9,387 nucleotides of DNA from an uncultured Clostridia bacterium (GTDB lineage Bacteria > Bacillota > Clostridia > Lachnospirales > Lachnospiraceae): positions 1 through 9,387 of the forward strand of contig CAMUFS010000100.1 of the NCBI GenBank assembly GCA_947088195.1. The letters are read 5' to 3'. Position numbers and translations under genes: made by a program. Shown here one piece after another: positions 1 through 7,711 of the stretch; positions within the stretch are counted from its first letter, which is position 1, and each line of letters starts with the position of its first letter. Below the pieces are notes generated by a model. That model was not told where the DNA came from. It was given only the letters and a program-made list of their open reading frames with translations, and did not search any database.

Positions 1-31
1 TCTGGGTGGACCTGTCTCGAACATGATTCTT
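1..31 (+). repeat. 3' end of a third copy (C) of the 140-nt structured repeat
   Basis: The first bases match the last part of the closing stem plus the 3' tail of the repeat seen complete at 7286-7425 (minus) and 8973-9112 (plus). Bases 1-7 align with the outer end of the 3' stem arm. The tail carries GGACCT, then CTC, then AACATGATTCT, all shared with copy A; by eye 24 of 29 bases match. Copy B shares the stem end and CTC but diverges in the tail. The rest of this copy lies outside the window. It points toward the 3' end of glnN, whose stop is at 59. Confidence 0.7.
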
Positions 32-58
32 CTATTGCAAATAAGTGATAACTATCCC

Positions 59-2173
59 TTATACTTCAAATATTAAATCTCCATATGATGGCATCGGCCA
101 TGCTTCTTTGTCTACCAGCATCTCCAATTTATCCACCGGCGTTCTCAGCTCCTTCATCGCAGGCATAACCATATCCTTAAACGCATATGCCATATCCTTG
201 CTGTTTGTTTTTGCCTTCGCCTTTGCCTCTGCCTCTTTTAATTTCGTCAAGGCTTCTTTTGTCTCTGCCAATAACTCAGATACTTCCATCAAAAGCTCTG
301 TCTGCACCTTTACATTTGCCTCAGCACAGGCACTTCTCACAGCACTCACAGAATTGGCAAGTGTTATCGTATACTTAACCACTGCTGGAATAATCTGCTT
401 TGTCGCCATATCTATCATGGTCAGTGCTTCAATATTAATGCACTTTGCATAGGTTTCATACAAAACTTCCTCACGTGACTCTAACTCCGCTCTGGTAAAA
501 ATACCAAATTTCTCAAATAATCTTACTGATTTTTCTGTTGTTAAGGTTGCTGTCGCTTCCACCATAGATGTAATATTGGGAAGCCCTCTCTTCTCGGCCT
601 CCTTCACCCATTCCTCGGAGTACCCATCACCATTAAACACAATTCTCTGGTGTTCTGTCATATATTTTTTAATGAGATCATGAACCGCCATATCAAAATT
701 TTCTGCTTTTTCCAGCTCATCGGCTGCTTCACAGAAAGCCTCTGCAACAATGGCATTTAAAGTGGTATTTGGACTTGCAATGGAATCGGCAGAGCCTACC
801 ATACGAAACTCAAATTTATTTCCGGTAAATGCAAATGGTGAGGTTCTATTTCTGTCTGTCGCGTCTTTTTCCAAATCGGGAAGCGTGGACACTCCTGTCT
901 GAAGCTTTCCACCGTGCAGGCTGTGTGTGGCCTCTCCTGTCTCCACAAGCTGTTTTACCACATCCTCAAGCTGCTCTCCAAGGAACATGGAAATAATTGC
1001 GGGCGGTGCCTCATTTGATCCAAGACGGTGGTCATTTCCCACATTGGCTGCTGACTGACGAAGCAGATCGGCATGGATATCCACCGCTTTCATAATGCAG
1101 GCAAGCACAAGAAGAAACTGAATGTTTTCATTTGGCGTATCACCGGGATCGAGCATGTTGATGCCGTCATCTGTTGTGAGAGACCAGTTATCATGCTTGC
1201 CGGAGCCATTGACGCCAGCAAATGGCTTCTCATGCAACAAACATGCCATTCCATGATGCTCTGCCACCCTTCGCATCGTCTCCATAATAAGCTGGTTATG
1301 ATCCACCGCAATGTTAGCTGTCTCATAGATAGGTGCAAGCTCATGCTGTGCCGGAGCTGCTTCATTATGCTGTGTCTTGGCAGTAACACCCAGCTTCCAC
1401 AGCTCCATATTTAAATCTTTCATATATTCGCCAATGCGCTCACGGATCACTCCAAAATAATGATCGTCCAATTCCTGTCCTTTGGGGGCTGCCGCACCAA
1501 AAAGTGTTCTGCCGGCATAGATCAGATCTTTTCTCTGCAAATATTTCTTTCTGTCAACTAAGAAATATTCCTGCTCTGGTCCGACAGAGGGTATCACCTT
1601 GGTGGCAGTCGTGTTGCCAAACAGGCGAACAATGCGAAGTGCCTGTTCACCGATCGCCTCCATAGAACGCAAAAGAGGTGTCTTTTTGTCCAGTGCCTCC
1701 CCCTTATAGGAGCAGAACGCTGTCGGAATACATAAGATTGGTCCTGTGCCGCTCTCTTTTACGAACGCTGGGGACGTACAATCCCATGCTGTATATCCTC
1801 TTGCTTCAAAAGTAGCTCTAAGTCCTCCTGATGGAAAAGAAGAGGCATCTGGCTCTCCCTTAATCAGCTCTTTCCCAGAGAACTCCATCAACATCCTTCC
1901 TTCCTCGTCGGGATGGGTGACAAAAGAGTCATGCTTCTCTGCTGTGATTCCCGTCAATGGCTGGAACCAATGAGTATAATGGGTGGCTCCCTTTTCCACG
2001 GCCCAGTCCTTCATTGCCTTTGCCACTACATCCGCTGCAGCAAGGGACAGCTCCCCGCCGCACTCCATCACTCTCTTCACTTCATTAAACACTTTTCTTG
2101 GCAGACGTTCTTTCATCTTGCCAAGCGTAAATACATTTTCTGCAAAAATTTCTTCCACATTCACCTTGTTCAT
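59..2173 (-). CDS. glnN: Type III glutamine synthetase
   Basis: A 704-residue glutamine synthetase of the GSIII class, which makes glutamine from glutamate, ammonia and ATP in the cytoplasm. The length fits GSIII (about 700 residues) and not GSI or GSII (about 350-470). An N-terminal GSIII region is followed by the catalytic barrel: GPEQEYF at about 198-204 (metal-binding Glu residues), NEAAPAQHELAP at 270-281, and NGSGKHDNWS at 322-331, which matches the ammonium/glutamate-site G-x-G-x-H element. The C-terminus (about 580-704) is helical and rich in Ala, Glu and Lys, as in the GSIII C-terminal domain. The ATG at 2173 is preceded by an AGGAAGG Shine-Dalgarno site. The gene stands alone, with its own promoter (2299-2327) and a long leader containing a terminator and a probable antiterminator. 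The assignment is near certain; what controls it is inferred. Confidence 0.97.
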   Translation of the reverse strand: MNKVNVEEIFAENVFTLGKMKERLPRKVFNEVKRVMECGGELSLAAADVVAKAMKDWAVEKGATHYTHWFQPLTGITAEKHDSFVTHPDEEGRMLMEFSGKELIKGEPDASSFPSGGLRATFEARGYTAWDCTSPAFVKESGTGPILCIPTAFCSYKGEALDKKTPLLRSMEAIGEQALRIVRLFGNTTATKVIPSVGPEQEYFLVDRKKYLQRKDLIYAGRTLFGAAAPKGQELDDHYFGVIRERIGEYMKDLNMELWKLGVTAKTQHNEAAPAQHELAPIYETANIAVDHNQLIMETMRRVAEHHGMACLLHEKPFAGVNGSGKHDNWSLTTDDGINMLDPGDTPNENIQFLLVLACIMKAVDIHADLLRQSAANVGNDHRLGSNEAPPAIISMFLGEQLEDVVKQLVETGEATHSLHGGKLQTGVSTLPDLEKDATDRNRTSPFAFTGNKFEFRMVGSADSIASPNTTLNAIVAEAFCEAADELEKAENFDMAVHDLIKKYMTEHQRIVFNGDGYSEEWVKEAEKRGLPNITSMVEATATLTTEKSVRLFEKFGIFTRAELESREEVLYETYAKCINIEALTMIDMATKQIIPAVVKYTITLANSVSAVRSACAEANVKVQTELLMEVSELLAETKEALTKLKEAEAKAKAKTNSKDMAYAFKDMVMPAMKELRTPVDKLEMLVDKEAWPMPSYGDLIFEV

Positions 2174-2206
2174 ACTTTCCTTCCTCTCCCTTTTCTACCC
2201 TTTACC

Positions 2207-2243
2207 AAAAAAAGGCGCTCTGACAGCGCACTATCAGAACACC
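2207..2243 (-). terminator. Intrinsic terminator in the glnN leader (attenuator)
   Basis: Read on the minus strand, 2243-2214 forms a 13-bp stem (GGTGTTCTGATAG with CTGTCAGAGCGCC, three G-U pairs) closed by the tetraloop TGCG, followed directly by seven Ts (2213-2207). It lies between the predicted glnN promoter and the start codon, about 34 nt before the ATG, so it would stop glnN transcription unless prevented. Its 5' arm also takes part in the alternative hairpin at 2233-2253. An upstream-gene terminator is less likely, because a promoter sits between it and fba. Confidence 0.85.
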
Positions 2244-2278
2244 CTTGTTCGATCACTCTTTCAAACACTCAAAATGAA
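2233..2278 (-). promoter_or_regulatory. Two-hairpin antiterminator, candidate ANTAR-protein target
   Basis: On the minus strand, hairpin P1 (2278-2256) has stem arms TTTTG/TGAAA, extended by a few pairs past a bulged A, closing the hexaloop AGTGTT. Hairpin P2 (2253-2233) has stem ATCGAAC with GTTC-T-GAT closing the hexaloop AAGGGT. Both loops have A at position 1 and G at position 4, the signature of RNA targets of ANTAR-domain antiterminators (NasR, EutV). The P2 3' arm is also the 5' arm of the terminator at 2214-2243, so the two are mutually exclusive, as in known ANTAR systems, which are reported on clostridial nitrogen genes. P1 is weak (two G-U pairs near the loop). No ANTAR protein is encoded in the window. 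Confidence 0.5.
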
Positions 2279-2298
2279 GATAACATTACTCTAGAACT

Positions 2299-2327
2299 AA
2301 GATACCTCAAAATTACCAAAAATGCAA
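2299..2327 (-). promoter_or_regulatory. Predicted glnN promoter
   Basis: On the minus strand, a TTGCAT -35 (2327-2322) and a TATCTT -10 (2304-2299) are separated by exactly 17 bases. Start would be near 2292, giving a leader of about 120 nt that includes the two hairpins and the terminator. The -35 match is modest, so the call rests on spacing and position. Confidence 0.5.
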
Positions 2328-2356
2328 GCATTATTTAAAAAAACTTTTGTCTTTTT

Positions 2357-2393
2357 AAAAAAGCTTTTATATAGCTGTTATTATGCACACAGC
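2357..2393 (-). terminator. Possible fba terminator
   Basis: Just past the fba stop, the minus strand has a small hairpin GCTGT/ACAGC (2393-2374), then an A/T-rich stretch ending in GCTTTTTT (T-run 2362-2357). A further AT-only stem and a second T-run follow at about 2355-2335. None is strong, and the hairpin and T-run are separated by about 11 bases, so termination may be leaky or done elsewhere. Confidence 0.35.
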
Positions 2394-2399
2394 AGGTAA

Positions 2400-3263
2400 T
2401 TATGCTTTATTCACAGAGCCGAACAGCTCCATCTTCTCTTTCACTGTTGCCTTGATTGCTTCTGTGCCCGGCGCTAAAAGCTTTCTAGGATCAAATCCCT
2501 TGCCCTGAAGATCCTTGCCTGCTTCAATATACTCACGGGTTGCGGCTGCAAAGGAGAGCTGGCACTCTGTATTGACATTGATCTTTGCCACACCAAGAGA
2601 GATCGCTTTCTTAATCATATCCTCTGGAATCCCTGTGCCTCCATGAAGAACCAAAGGCATGTCTCCTGTCAGCTCCTGAACTGCTGCCAGAGTCTCAAAG
2701 CTTAAGCCTTTCCAATTCTCAGGATATTTGCCATGTATATTTCCAATACCTGCTGCCAACATAGTGACACCAAGATCTGCTATCTCCTTGCACTCTTTTG
2801 GATCAGCACACTCACCTGCACCTACAACGCCATCTTCCTCTCCACCGATAGAACCAACTTCTGCCTCAAGGGACATTCCCTTTTTCTCACAAATATCTAC
2901 CAGCTCGCGCGTCTTTGCCACATTCTCCTCAATCGGGTAGTGAGAGCCATCAAACATAATGGAAGAAAAGCCAGCCTCCACACACTTTAAACATCCTTCA
3001 TAAGTACCATGATCCAGATGAAGCGCCACTGGAACTGTGATCTTCATCTCCTCCATCATGCCATTCACCATGCCTACCACTGTCTTAAAGCCTGTCATAT
3101 ACTTGCCTGCACCCTCAGATACTCCCAAAATCACTGGGGAATTCATCTCCTGTGCTGTGGCAAGCACTGCCTTTGTCCACTCCAGATTGTTGATATTAAA
3201 CTGACCAACTGCATACTTCCCCGCTTTTGCTTTCTTGAGCATTTCTTTTGCTGAAACCAACAT
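2400..3263 (-). CDS. fba: Class II fructose-1,6-bisphosphate aldolase
   Basis: A 287-residue zinc-dependent aldolase that interconverts fructose-1,6-bisphosphate with dihydroxyacetone phosphate and glyceraldehyde-3-phosphate. The class II hallmarks are all present: HLDHG at 82-86 (catalytic Asp84 and zinc ligand His85), EAEVGSIGG at 133-141, NIHGKYP with His178, LHGGTG with zinc ligand His207, and the phosphate-binding NVNTE at 229-233. Length is normal for the family. An upstream in-frame ATG at 3287 would add eight residues, but the start at 3263 (MLVSAKEM) has a GGAGG site at the right distance and begins at the usual point for the family. Related class II aldolases acting on tagatose- or other ketose-bisphosphates share these motifs; a lone gene in this context favours the central glycolytic enzyme. 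It has its own promoter and follows the large membrane-protein gene by about 100 nt. Confidence 0.95.
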   Translation of the reverse strand: MLVSAKEMLKKAKAGKYAVGQFNINNLEWTKAVLATAQEMNSPVILGVSEGAGKYMTGFKTVVGMVNGMMEEMKITVPVALHLDHGTYEGCLKCVEAGFSSIMFDGSHYPIEENVAKTRELVDICEKKGMSLEAEVGSIGGEEDGVVGAGECADPKECKEIADLGVTMLAAGIGNIHGKYPENWKGLSFETLAAVQELTGDMPLVLHGGTGIPEDMIKKAISLGVAKINVNTECQLSFAAATREYIEAGKDLQGKGFDPRKLLAPGTEAIKATVKEKMELFGSVNKA

Positions 3264-3319
3264 ATACTCTCTACCTCCATTCATCATTCTGCTGCATTAT
3301 AACGCAAGCTTATGTGCCC

Positions 3320-3348
3320 ATTATACCATTTTCCCTCTTAAATTGGAA
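3320..3348 (-). promoter_or_regulatory. Predicted fba promoter (extended -10)
   Basis: On the minus strand, TTCCAA (3348-3343) and a perfect TATAAT (3325-3320) are 17 bases apart, with TGG just before the -10 making an extended -10. Start would be near 3313, about 50 nt before the fba ATG. A second TATAAT lies at 3301-3296 without a clear -35. Confidence 0.65.
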
Positions 3349-3364
3349 TAGACACACCATATTT

Positions 3365-5872
3365 TTATTCCTCATATGTCAAAAATTCATTTCCTGCACT
3401 GCGAAATAGCTCTGTGCCATCCTCAAGTCCTATCTTATATCTTCTTCCTGAAGTGTCCAAAAGCAGCGCATTATAGGCATCAAATCCAATTACCAAAGCA
3501 TATTCATCATCGGATAACCTTGCTAGCACAGGTCTACCGCTGTCCACAAAATAGAGCACCTGCCTCAAACTACATCCCGTCAGATCGACTGCCTGCTGTC
3601 TTAGCCCTTCATTTACAATCTCTATTGCCAGTTGTCCCTGCATCAGCTTTGTCTCGCTGTCTGTGGAACCACCTGCAAATCTTAACATGGCATCTAATGC
3701 CTTTGCCAATGAACTGTCCTCAGATTCAGGAAGATTAACAGATAAAGTGACACTTGTATTTTTATTTCCCCTTCTCCAGATATAGCTGCCATCTGCTCCC
3801 ACTACTGCACCCGCCTGCTCATCTGCAACACGTATTGCCTCCGAGACATCATCCGACGCCTCCCAAAGCTTCCCTTTAGCATACACATAATAAGCATAAT
3901 CCATCTGCTCATTTGCTATCAAAAGCCTTTTATCTCCAGAATATAAAATTTCTCTCGCATAGATCACTCTAAGACTTTTTCCTTCTGTATTGGCAGATAA
4001 ATTAATACCTGCTTCCTTCTTCTTAAGCTCTGTCGCCACCATAGTGACAGAAATTTCTGTCTCACCGGAAACCGTATTGTTTGTGATCACATCTTCCTCT
4101 GCTTCTATATAAGTGCCTGCCTCTGTCTTCTGAAAACGGGTAAGCGTAATCATATTGGATTCTATCTTAGCCTCTGTAAAATAATACCCTTCCTTATCAT
4201 ATCTTCCCACTTGACGATTGTTGCTATCCACAATAGAAAGCTTGGACATGTACGTGCGTAGCTCTCCTGTTATTGTTTTTTTAATATCCTCCTCCAACAC
4301 ACTTCCATAAACCAGATCATTCTCAATAAAACCAATTACCTGTATCATCTCTCCCTGCGAGGTTATGGTGCCCTCGGTATTTGTATCAAGAGAAAGCTTT
4401 TTTATCTCAAATGACTGGCGAATGTCTTTCTGCGGCTGCCATGCAATAATATTTCCCTCTTTGTTAATCACATAGCTGCCTCTCTCAAGCCCCTCCACCA
4501 ATCTTATATATTCCAAGCTTCCTATATCCACAGAATAGAGATTTCCCTCCATCAAAAAACACAGATGATTTGCCGGCGTAATGTAAAACAGCTCCCCTAT
4601 ACTCTCTTTTAAGCAGGCAAAGGATTTTTCACTTGGAAGAAAAAATACTTCCTCGACTCTTTGATTTTCCTCTTGATAATAATAAAGCGTAACACCTACA
4701 TTTCCCTCATGATAGCCACGGTTCATATAACCATAAACAATAAAAAACAGATTTCCCGTATCATCTATTTTCACTGGCTTTATCTCATGCTGATTGTAAT
4801 CTGCTCTCACTCCATCGTCGCCGGAATCCCGAAAGGAAAATACACAATATAATGTATTGTTGCGATTATCGTATTTCCACAGCTCCCGCTCCTTTACAAA
4901 CACAGTCCATCTTCCATCCTTGCTGGTCATAATAGGTATCTCTGTGTTGGAGGAGATTCCAAGATTAATGCGACCTGCCGTAACATTTTCGCTGACTGCT
5001 CGGAGCTTCTGATCCATATTTCGTTCATAAGTCAACAAATAGGTGCGATCGGGCGTGTAATTCGTCCGGTAAAATTCTGTGACATTGCAGATCTCCGTCG
5101 TGTTATACATATTTTTAATCTGGACCTGATATTCAAGCCGAAAGCTGGTTATATTCCCATTTACATCCGTGATGGTAGGAACAGGCTCCGACACTCTTAC
5201 TGGCTCTAGCTGTCCCCATGTAATCTGATCAAAGCTGGAATAGATATTTACATTGCCAAAGTTTGTATTATCTCCTTTGGGTCCAGACTCCAGATACATA
5301 ATCAAGCTTTCTGCCTCTTCCTTCTGAAACGTCTTTTTGCTGAAATCCAGCACATAGGCAAGCTTCTCCTCCACTTGTTCCACACCTGTCAAAACTCTGG
5401 TGTAGTACAAAATATCATCGCCTTCCTCCACAGCCAGTCTAAGTGTAAGAAGATATTCTTCCCCTGCCTCAATCAGATTCTCAAGCTTTAACACTGCCTC
5501 CACCGATTCATGACTGTCTGTCCACTCCTCCAGCACTGTCCGCTCTATCAGCCGCTCTTTATCAAGGCTTCTAACCTCATAAGAAATCCCTGTCAGCTTA
5601 TTTCCATAGGTATCAACTGAAATTTTCAGCTCGCGGTCCTGTCTGACCGGTGTGAGAGAATCACGCATACTCGCCGCATCCATCTCCATCCTATACCCAT
5701 ACAGTCTGTTAATTCTCTCTCCTTCGTACATCATATAGACTACCGGAAGAGACGCCTCATCCATAAGAACTGTCTCTCTGGCAGGTTTTCTGTTTTGGTA
5801 GAAATATACGCACGCAAACACTACTGCAAATACAAAAAACAGCAGCCCAATTCTGATCATTAGCTTCTTCAT
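3365..5872 (-). CDS. Large membrane-anchored extracytoplasmic protein with degenerate C39-like domain
   Basis: An 835-residue protein of unknown function. Residues 2-7 are basic and 8-25 form one hydrophobic segment, so it should be held in the membrane by its N-terminus with the rest outside. Residues about 40-170 look like a beta-sandwich region. The middle (about 300-700) is rich in short strands with Tyr/Trp and Asp/Asn-Gly turns, suggesting a beta-propeller-like fold, but this is only an impression. The last ~115 residues resemble peptidase C39-like (papain-fold) domains: SLAKALDAML, then VDLTGCSLRQVLYFVDSGRPV, then EYALVIGFD and LLLDTSGRRY. The expected catalytic Cys is Ser (about 720) and the expected His is Glu (about 790), so it is probably inactive. 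The ATG at 5872 has AAAGGA eight bases upstream; the TTG at 5878 is too close to it. It follows the methyltransferase stop by 23 nt, so the two are probably cotranscribed. Confidence 0.85.
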   Translation of the reverse strand: MKKLMIRIGLLFFVFAVVFACVYFYQNRKPARETVLMDEASLPVVYMMYEGERINRLYGYRMEMDAASMRDSLTPVRQDRELKISVDTYGNKLTGISYEVRSLDKERLIERTVLEEWTDSHESVEAVLKLENLIEAGEEYLLTLRLAVEEGDDILYYTRVLTGVEQVEEKLAYVLDFSKKTFQKEEAESLIMYLESGPKGDNTNFGNVNIYSSFDQITWGQLEPVRVSEPVPTITDVNGNITSFRLEYQVQIKNMYNTTEICNVTEFYRTNYTPDRTYLLTYERNMDQKLRAVSENVTAGRINLGISSNTEIPIMTSKDGRWTVFVKERELWKYDNRNNTLYCVFSFRDSGDDGVRADYNQHEIKPVKIDDTGNLFFIVYGYMNRGYHEGNVGVTLYYYQEENQRVEEVFFLPSEKSFACLKESIGELFYITPANHLCFLMEGNLYSVDIGSLEYIRLVEGLERGSYVINKEGNIIAWQPQKDIRQSFEIKKLSLDTNTEGTITSQGEMIQVIGFIENDLVYGSVLEEDIKKTITGELRTYMSKLSIVDSNNRQVGRYDKEGYYFTEAKIESNMITLTRFQKTEAGTYIEAEEDVITNNTVSGETEISVTMVATELKKKEAGINLSANTEGKSLRVIYAREILYSGDKRLLIANEQMDYAYYVYAKGKLWEASDDVSEAIRVADEQAGAVVGADGSYIWRRGNKNTSVTLSVNLPESEDSSLAKALDAMLRFAGGSTDSETKLMQGQLAIEIVNEGLRQQAVDLTGCSLRQVLYFVDSGRPVLARLSDDEYALVIGFDAYNALLLDTSGRRYKIGLEDGTELFRSAGNEFLTYEE

Positions 5873-5895
5873 CCACAATTTCCTTTAATCTTATT

Positions 5896-7035
5896 CTATT
5901 GTTCTAGTAGCGTTCCAATGGTAGGACTGGCTTGAAAAAATTCCTCTATTTTCCTTATCTGTTCTATATTATCCACAGCTTTCCCAGTAAAAATACCACG
6001 AATCAAAATATTCTTTGGCGTATGCTCCATATCGATAAACTCCAAAAGCTGTGTCCGGTATCCCCTACTTTCCAGATACTCTGCCCGCAATGCATCTGTG
6101 AGAAGTGCTGCCATACGTTCCTTCACAATTCCATACTTTAGCACAGGGCGCAGCAGATCATTTTTCATCTGCCCATTTAACTCATGTTGGCAGCAGGGCA
6201 CAGACAAAATCACCCTGGCTCCCCACTGCACTGCCTTTGCCAGCGCATAATCCGTCGCCGTATCACAAGCGTGAAGTGTGATCACCATATCCGCCCTGTC
6301 AATTCCCCTATAAGACGCGATGTCTCCCTGTAAAAACTGAAGCTTTTCATACCCATATTTCTCACTCAGCTCATTGCATTTCTCAATTACATCCGCCTTC
6401 CGATCCAGTCCAATCACCCGCAGATCATAATGCTTCAATATTTTAAGATAATAATATACGGCAAATGTAAGATACGACTTTCCACATCCAAAATCAAGAA
6501 TCGTAAGCTCCCTATCCTTTGGCAGCTCCGGCAGAATATCCTCTATAAATTCCAAAAATCGATTGATCTGTTTAAATTTATCATACTTTGCTCTAATAAT
6601 CTTCCCTTCCTTATTCATCACACCCAGATCTAACAAAAATGGTACTAGCGTCCCCTCCTCAAGAATATAGCATTTCTTTCGGTTATGTTCCATGGCATAA
6701 GGATCTCTTTTTGTCTCCTGCGTCTTTATGCGAAATGTAAGATTTCCAAGTCTATTTGAGAGAACTGTGACAATCTCTGTCTCCGTCGTGATCTGCCCCT
6801 GCTTAAAATCCTCCCGAAGAGCTCTCTCTACCTCTGTGACAGCCTCCCCCACGCTCATATTTTTATGAAATACCTTATCTCCAACAAAACTTGTCTGTTG
6901 AAAGCAAAGCTGATGATTAAGTAAAATAGGTCGAAGCCTAACCTTTGATGTCTCTCCTTTTTTCTTTGGATTACTCAGTACCATTTGTATGCATTTATCA
7001 TTAAAAAAAGAAGCCAGCGCTTCATATTGCTTCAT
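5896..7035 (-). CDS. Class I SAM-dependent methyltransferase (Methyltransf_32-like)
   Basis: A 379-residue protein with a Rossmann-type methyltransferase domain in its C-terminal half. The SAM-binding motif I reads LDFGCGKS (about 180-187), GLDRKADV follows at 209-216 (acidic residue for the SAM ribose), HACDTATD is at 255-262 and PCCQHE at 280-285. The HACDTATD and PCC-x-HE pair is typical of the family with Pfam domain Methyltransf_32, whose substrates are mostly unknown; tRNA or rRNA are possible but unproven. The N-terminal ~150 residues are a separate region without motifs I recognise. An in-frame ATG at 7047 exists but lacks a Shine-Dalgarno site; the ATG at 7035 has GGAG six bases upstream and is preferred. 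It is the first gene of a probable two-gene operon with the large membrane protein 23 nt downstream. Confidence 0.9.
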   Translation of the reverse strand: MKQYEALASFFNDKCIQMVLSNPKKKGETSKVRLRPILLNHQLCFQQTSFVGDKVFHKNMSVGEAVTEVERALREDFKQGQITTETEIVTVLSNRLGNLTFRIKTQETKRDPYAMEHNRKKCYILEEGTLVPFLLDLGVMNKEGKIIRAKYDKFKQINRFLEFIEDILPELPKDRELTILDFGCGKSYLTFAVYYYLKILKHYDLRVIGLDRKADVIEKCNELSEKYGYEKLQFLQGDIASYRGIDRADMVITLHACDTATDYALAKAVQWGARVILSVPCCQHELNGQMKNDLLRPVLKYGIVKERMAALLTDALRAEYLESRGYRTQLLEFIDMEHTPKNILIRGIFTGKAVDNIEQIRKIEEFFQASPTIGTLLEQ

Positions 7036-7076
7036 ATCATTCTCCATTTCTTTTTATAGACATTTATTTGCGAAAG

Positions 7077-7115
7077 AAAAAGCCATAAAAACCAGTACTA
7101 AGGATCGATATGGCT
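7077..7115 (-). terminator. Terminator-like hairpin in the methyltransferase leader
   Basis: On the minus strand, AGCCATA (7115-7109) pairs with TATGGCT (7087-7081) across a 21-base loop, followed by TTTTCTTT. It lies between the predicted promoter and the methyltransferase start, so it may attenuate the operon. A competing small hairpin, ATGG-AAG-CCAT, overlaps its 5' arm. The stem is short and only 3 of 7 pairs are G-C, so it may be weak or simply a relic. Confidence 0.4.
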
Positions 7116-7126
7116 TCCATGACTAT

Positions 7127-7155
7127 ATTGTAAGATCTTTATGAAAAAAGCTCAA
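7127..7155 (-). promoter_or_regulatory. Predicted promoter of the methyltransferase operon
   Basis: On the minus strand, TTGAGC (7155-7150) and TACAAT (7132-7127) are 17 bases apart, matching the housekeeping consensus at 4/6 and 5/6. Start would be near 7120, giving a leader of about 80 nt. A closer but poorer candidate (TATAAA at about 7059-7054) would leave almost no leader. Confidence 0.65.
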
Positions 7156-7170
7156 CCATTTTTTTCCTTT

Positions 7171-7207
7171 AAATTCTAAAATTTCTATAATCTGAATGTT
7201 AGAATTT
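7171..7207. repeat. 9-bp perfect inverted repeat upstream of the operon promoter
   Basis: AAATTCTAA (7171-7179) is the exact reverse complement of TTAGAATTT (7199-7207), separated by 19 AT-rich bases. It starts 15 bases upstream of the predicted -35, where an operator or UP-type element could lie. In such AT-rich DNA chance is also possible. Confidence 0.4.
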
Positions 7208-7262
7208 CATTTTAAGCAGAAGGGGACATTTTTAGAATGGGTTGGAGGAGAATAAAATATAT

Positions 7263-7425
7263 AGAATCATGTTTGAGGGAGGTCCGCGCAGCGAACTGGT
7301 TATAGTCCTCCGTCACCCCGCTCCCGCTTAGTTCAAAACGTAACGGACACTAAGCTCGTAAGAAACCTCGCTAAGTGCCGACGTTTTTCAATAGGTTCCG
7401 TAGGACTATAACCAGTTCGCTACGC
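7263..7425 (-). ncRNA. Structured 140-nt repeat, copy A, with conserved 3' tail
   Basis: The element proper is 7425-7286 read on the minus strand; its 3' tail to 7263 matches copy C. A 23-bp closing stem (7425-7403 with 7308-7286, one G-T pair) encloses 94 bases. Inside is a long hairpin beginning AAAACGTCGG and closing CCGTTACGTTTT. The interior matches copy B at 90 of 94 bases. The closing stem differs from copy B at seven of 23 pairs, each difference preserving pairing. The G-T pair makes sense only if the minus strand is the RNA. No ORF of note lies inside. I do not recognise the family. It sits 130 nt upstream of the methyltransferase promoter and points toward it. Confidence 0.65.
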
Positions 7426-7543
7426 TATTTTTTTGGTATGTTTACTATTTTTGATTATCCGTCTTATGTTGAGTTATAGAGATAATAAAATATAACAGTA
7501 GACATATGTCAAGATACAAATATAATTCTATAAACTGTAAAAA

Positions 7544-7711
7544 ATGTGTTATCTCAAAATTTGTAAAGTACAACTTACAAAGAACTACACACAGGCCGTG
7601 AAATGGACTGCTGACAACAACCAGTTCTATGCTCCCGGCGGGGAGTATAGTGCCGGTTTTCAAAGAGGGCAACGCACCATTTGGCACACAACTTTGCGAA
7701 GCAAAGTATAG
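7544..7711 (+). pseudogene. Short plus-strand ORF, probable remnant
   Basis: A 55-codon frame from ATG at 7544 to TAG at 7709-7711. From about residue 8 it reads like real protein (QLTKNYTQAVKWTADNNQFY, then PGG, then GFQRGQRTIW), with higher GC than the flanks, while its first codons lie in AT-rich DNA and no Shine-Dalgarno site precedes the ATG. This suggests a fragment of a transferred gene fused by chance to upstream sequence, ending inside a palindrome. An overlapping minus-strand frame (7445-7687) looks less like protein. Family not recognised. Confidence 0.3.

Noticed and set aside
45..452. 135-codon plus-strand frame over glnN
   Set aside because: It is antisense to an unmistakable glutamine synthetase coding region; the same applies to the other long plus-strand frames inside glnN, fba, the methyltransferase and the large membrane-protein gene.
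2174..2330. T-box or glutamine riboswitch in the glnN leader
   Set aside because: No T-box core sequence or specifier stem was found, and the known glutamine-binding motifs (glnA and Downstream-peptide) did not match; the two A1/G4 hexaloop hairpins fit ANTAR better.
7445..7687. 80-codon minus-strand frame
   Set aside because: It crosses a base-composition boundary, has a low-complexity hydrophobic C-part and no Shine-Dalgarno site, and overlaps a more protein-like plus-strand frame.
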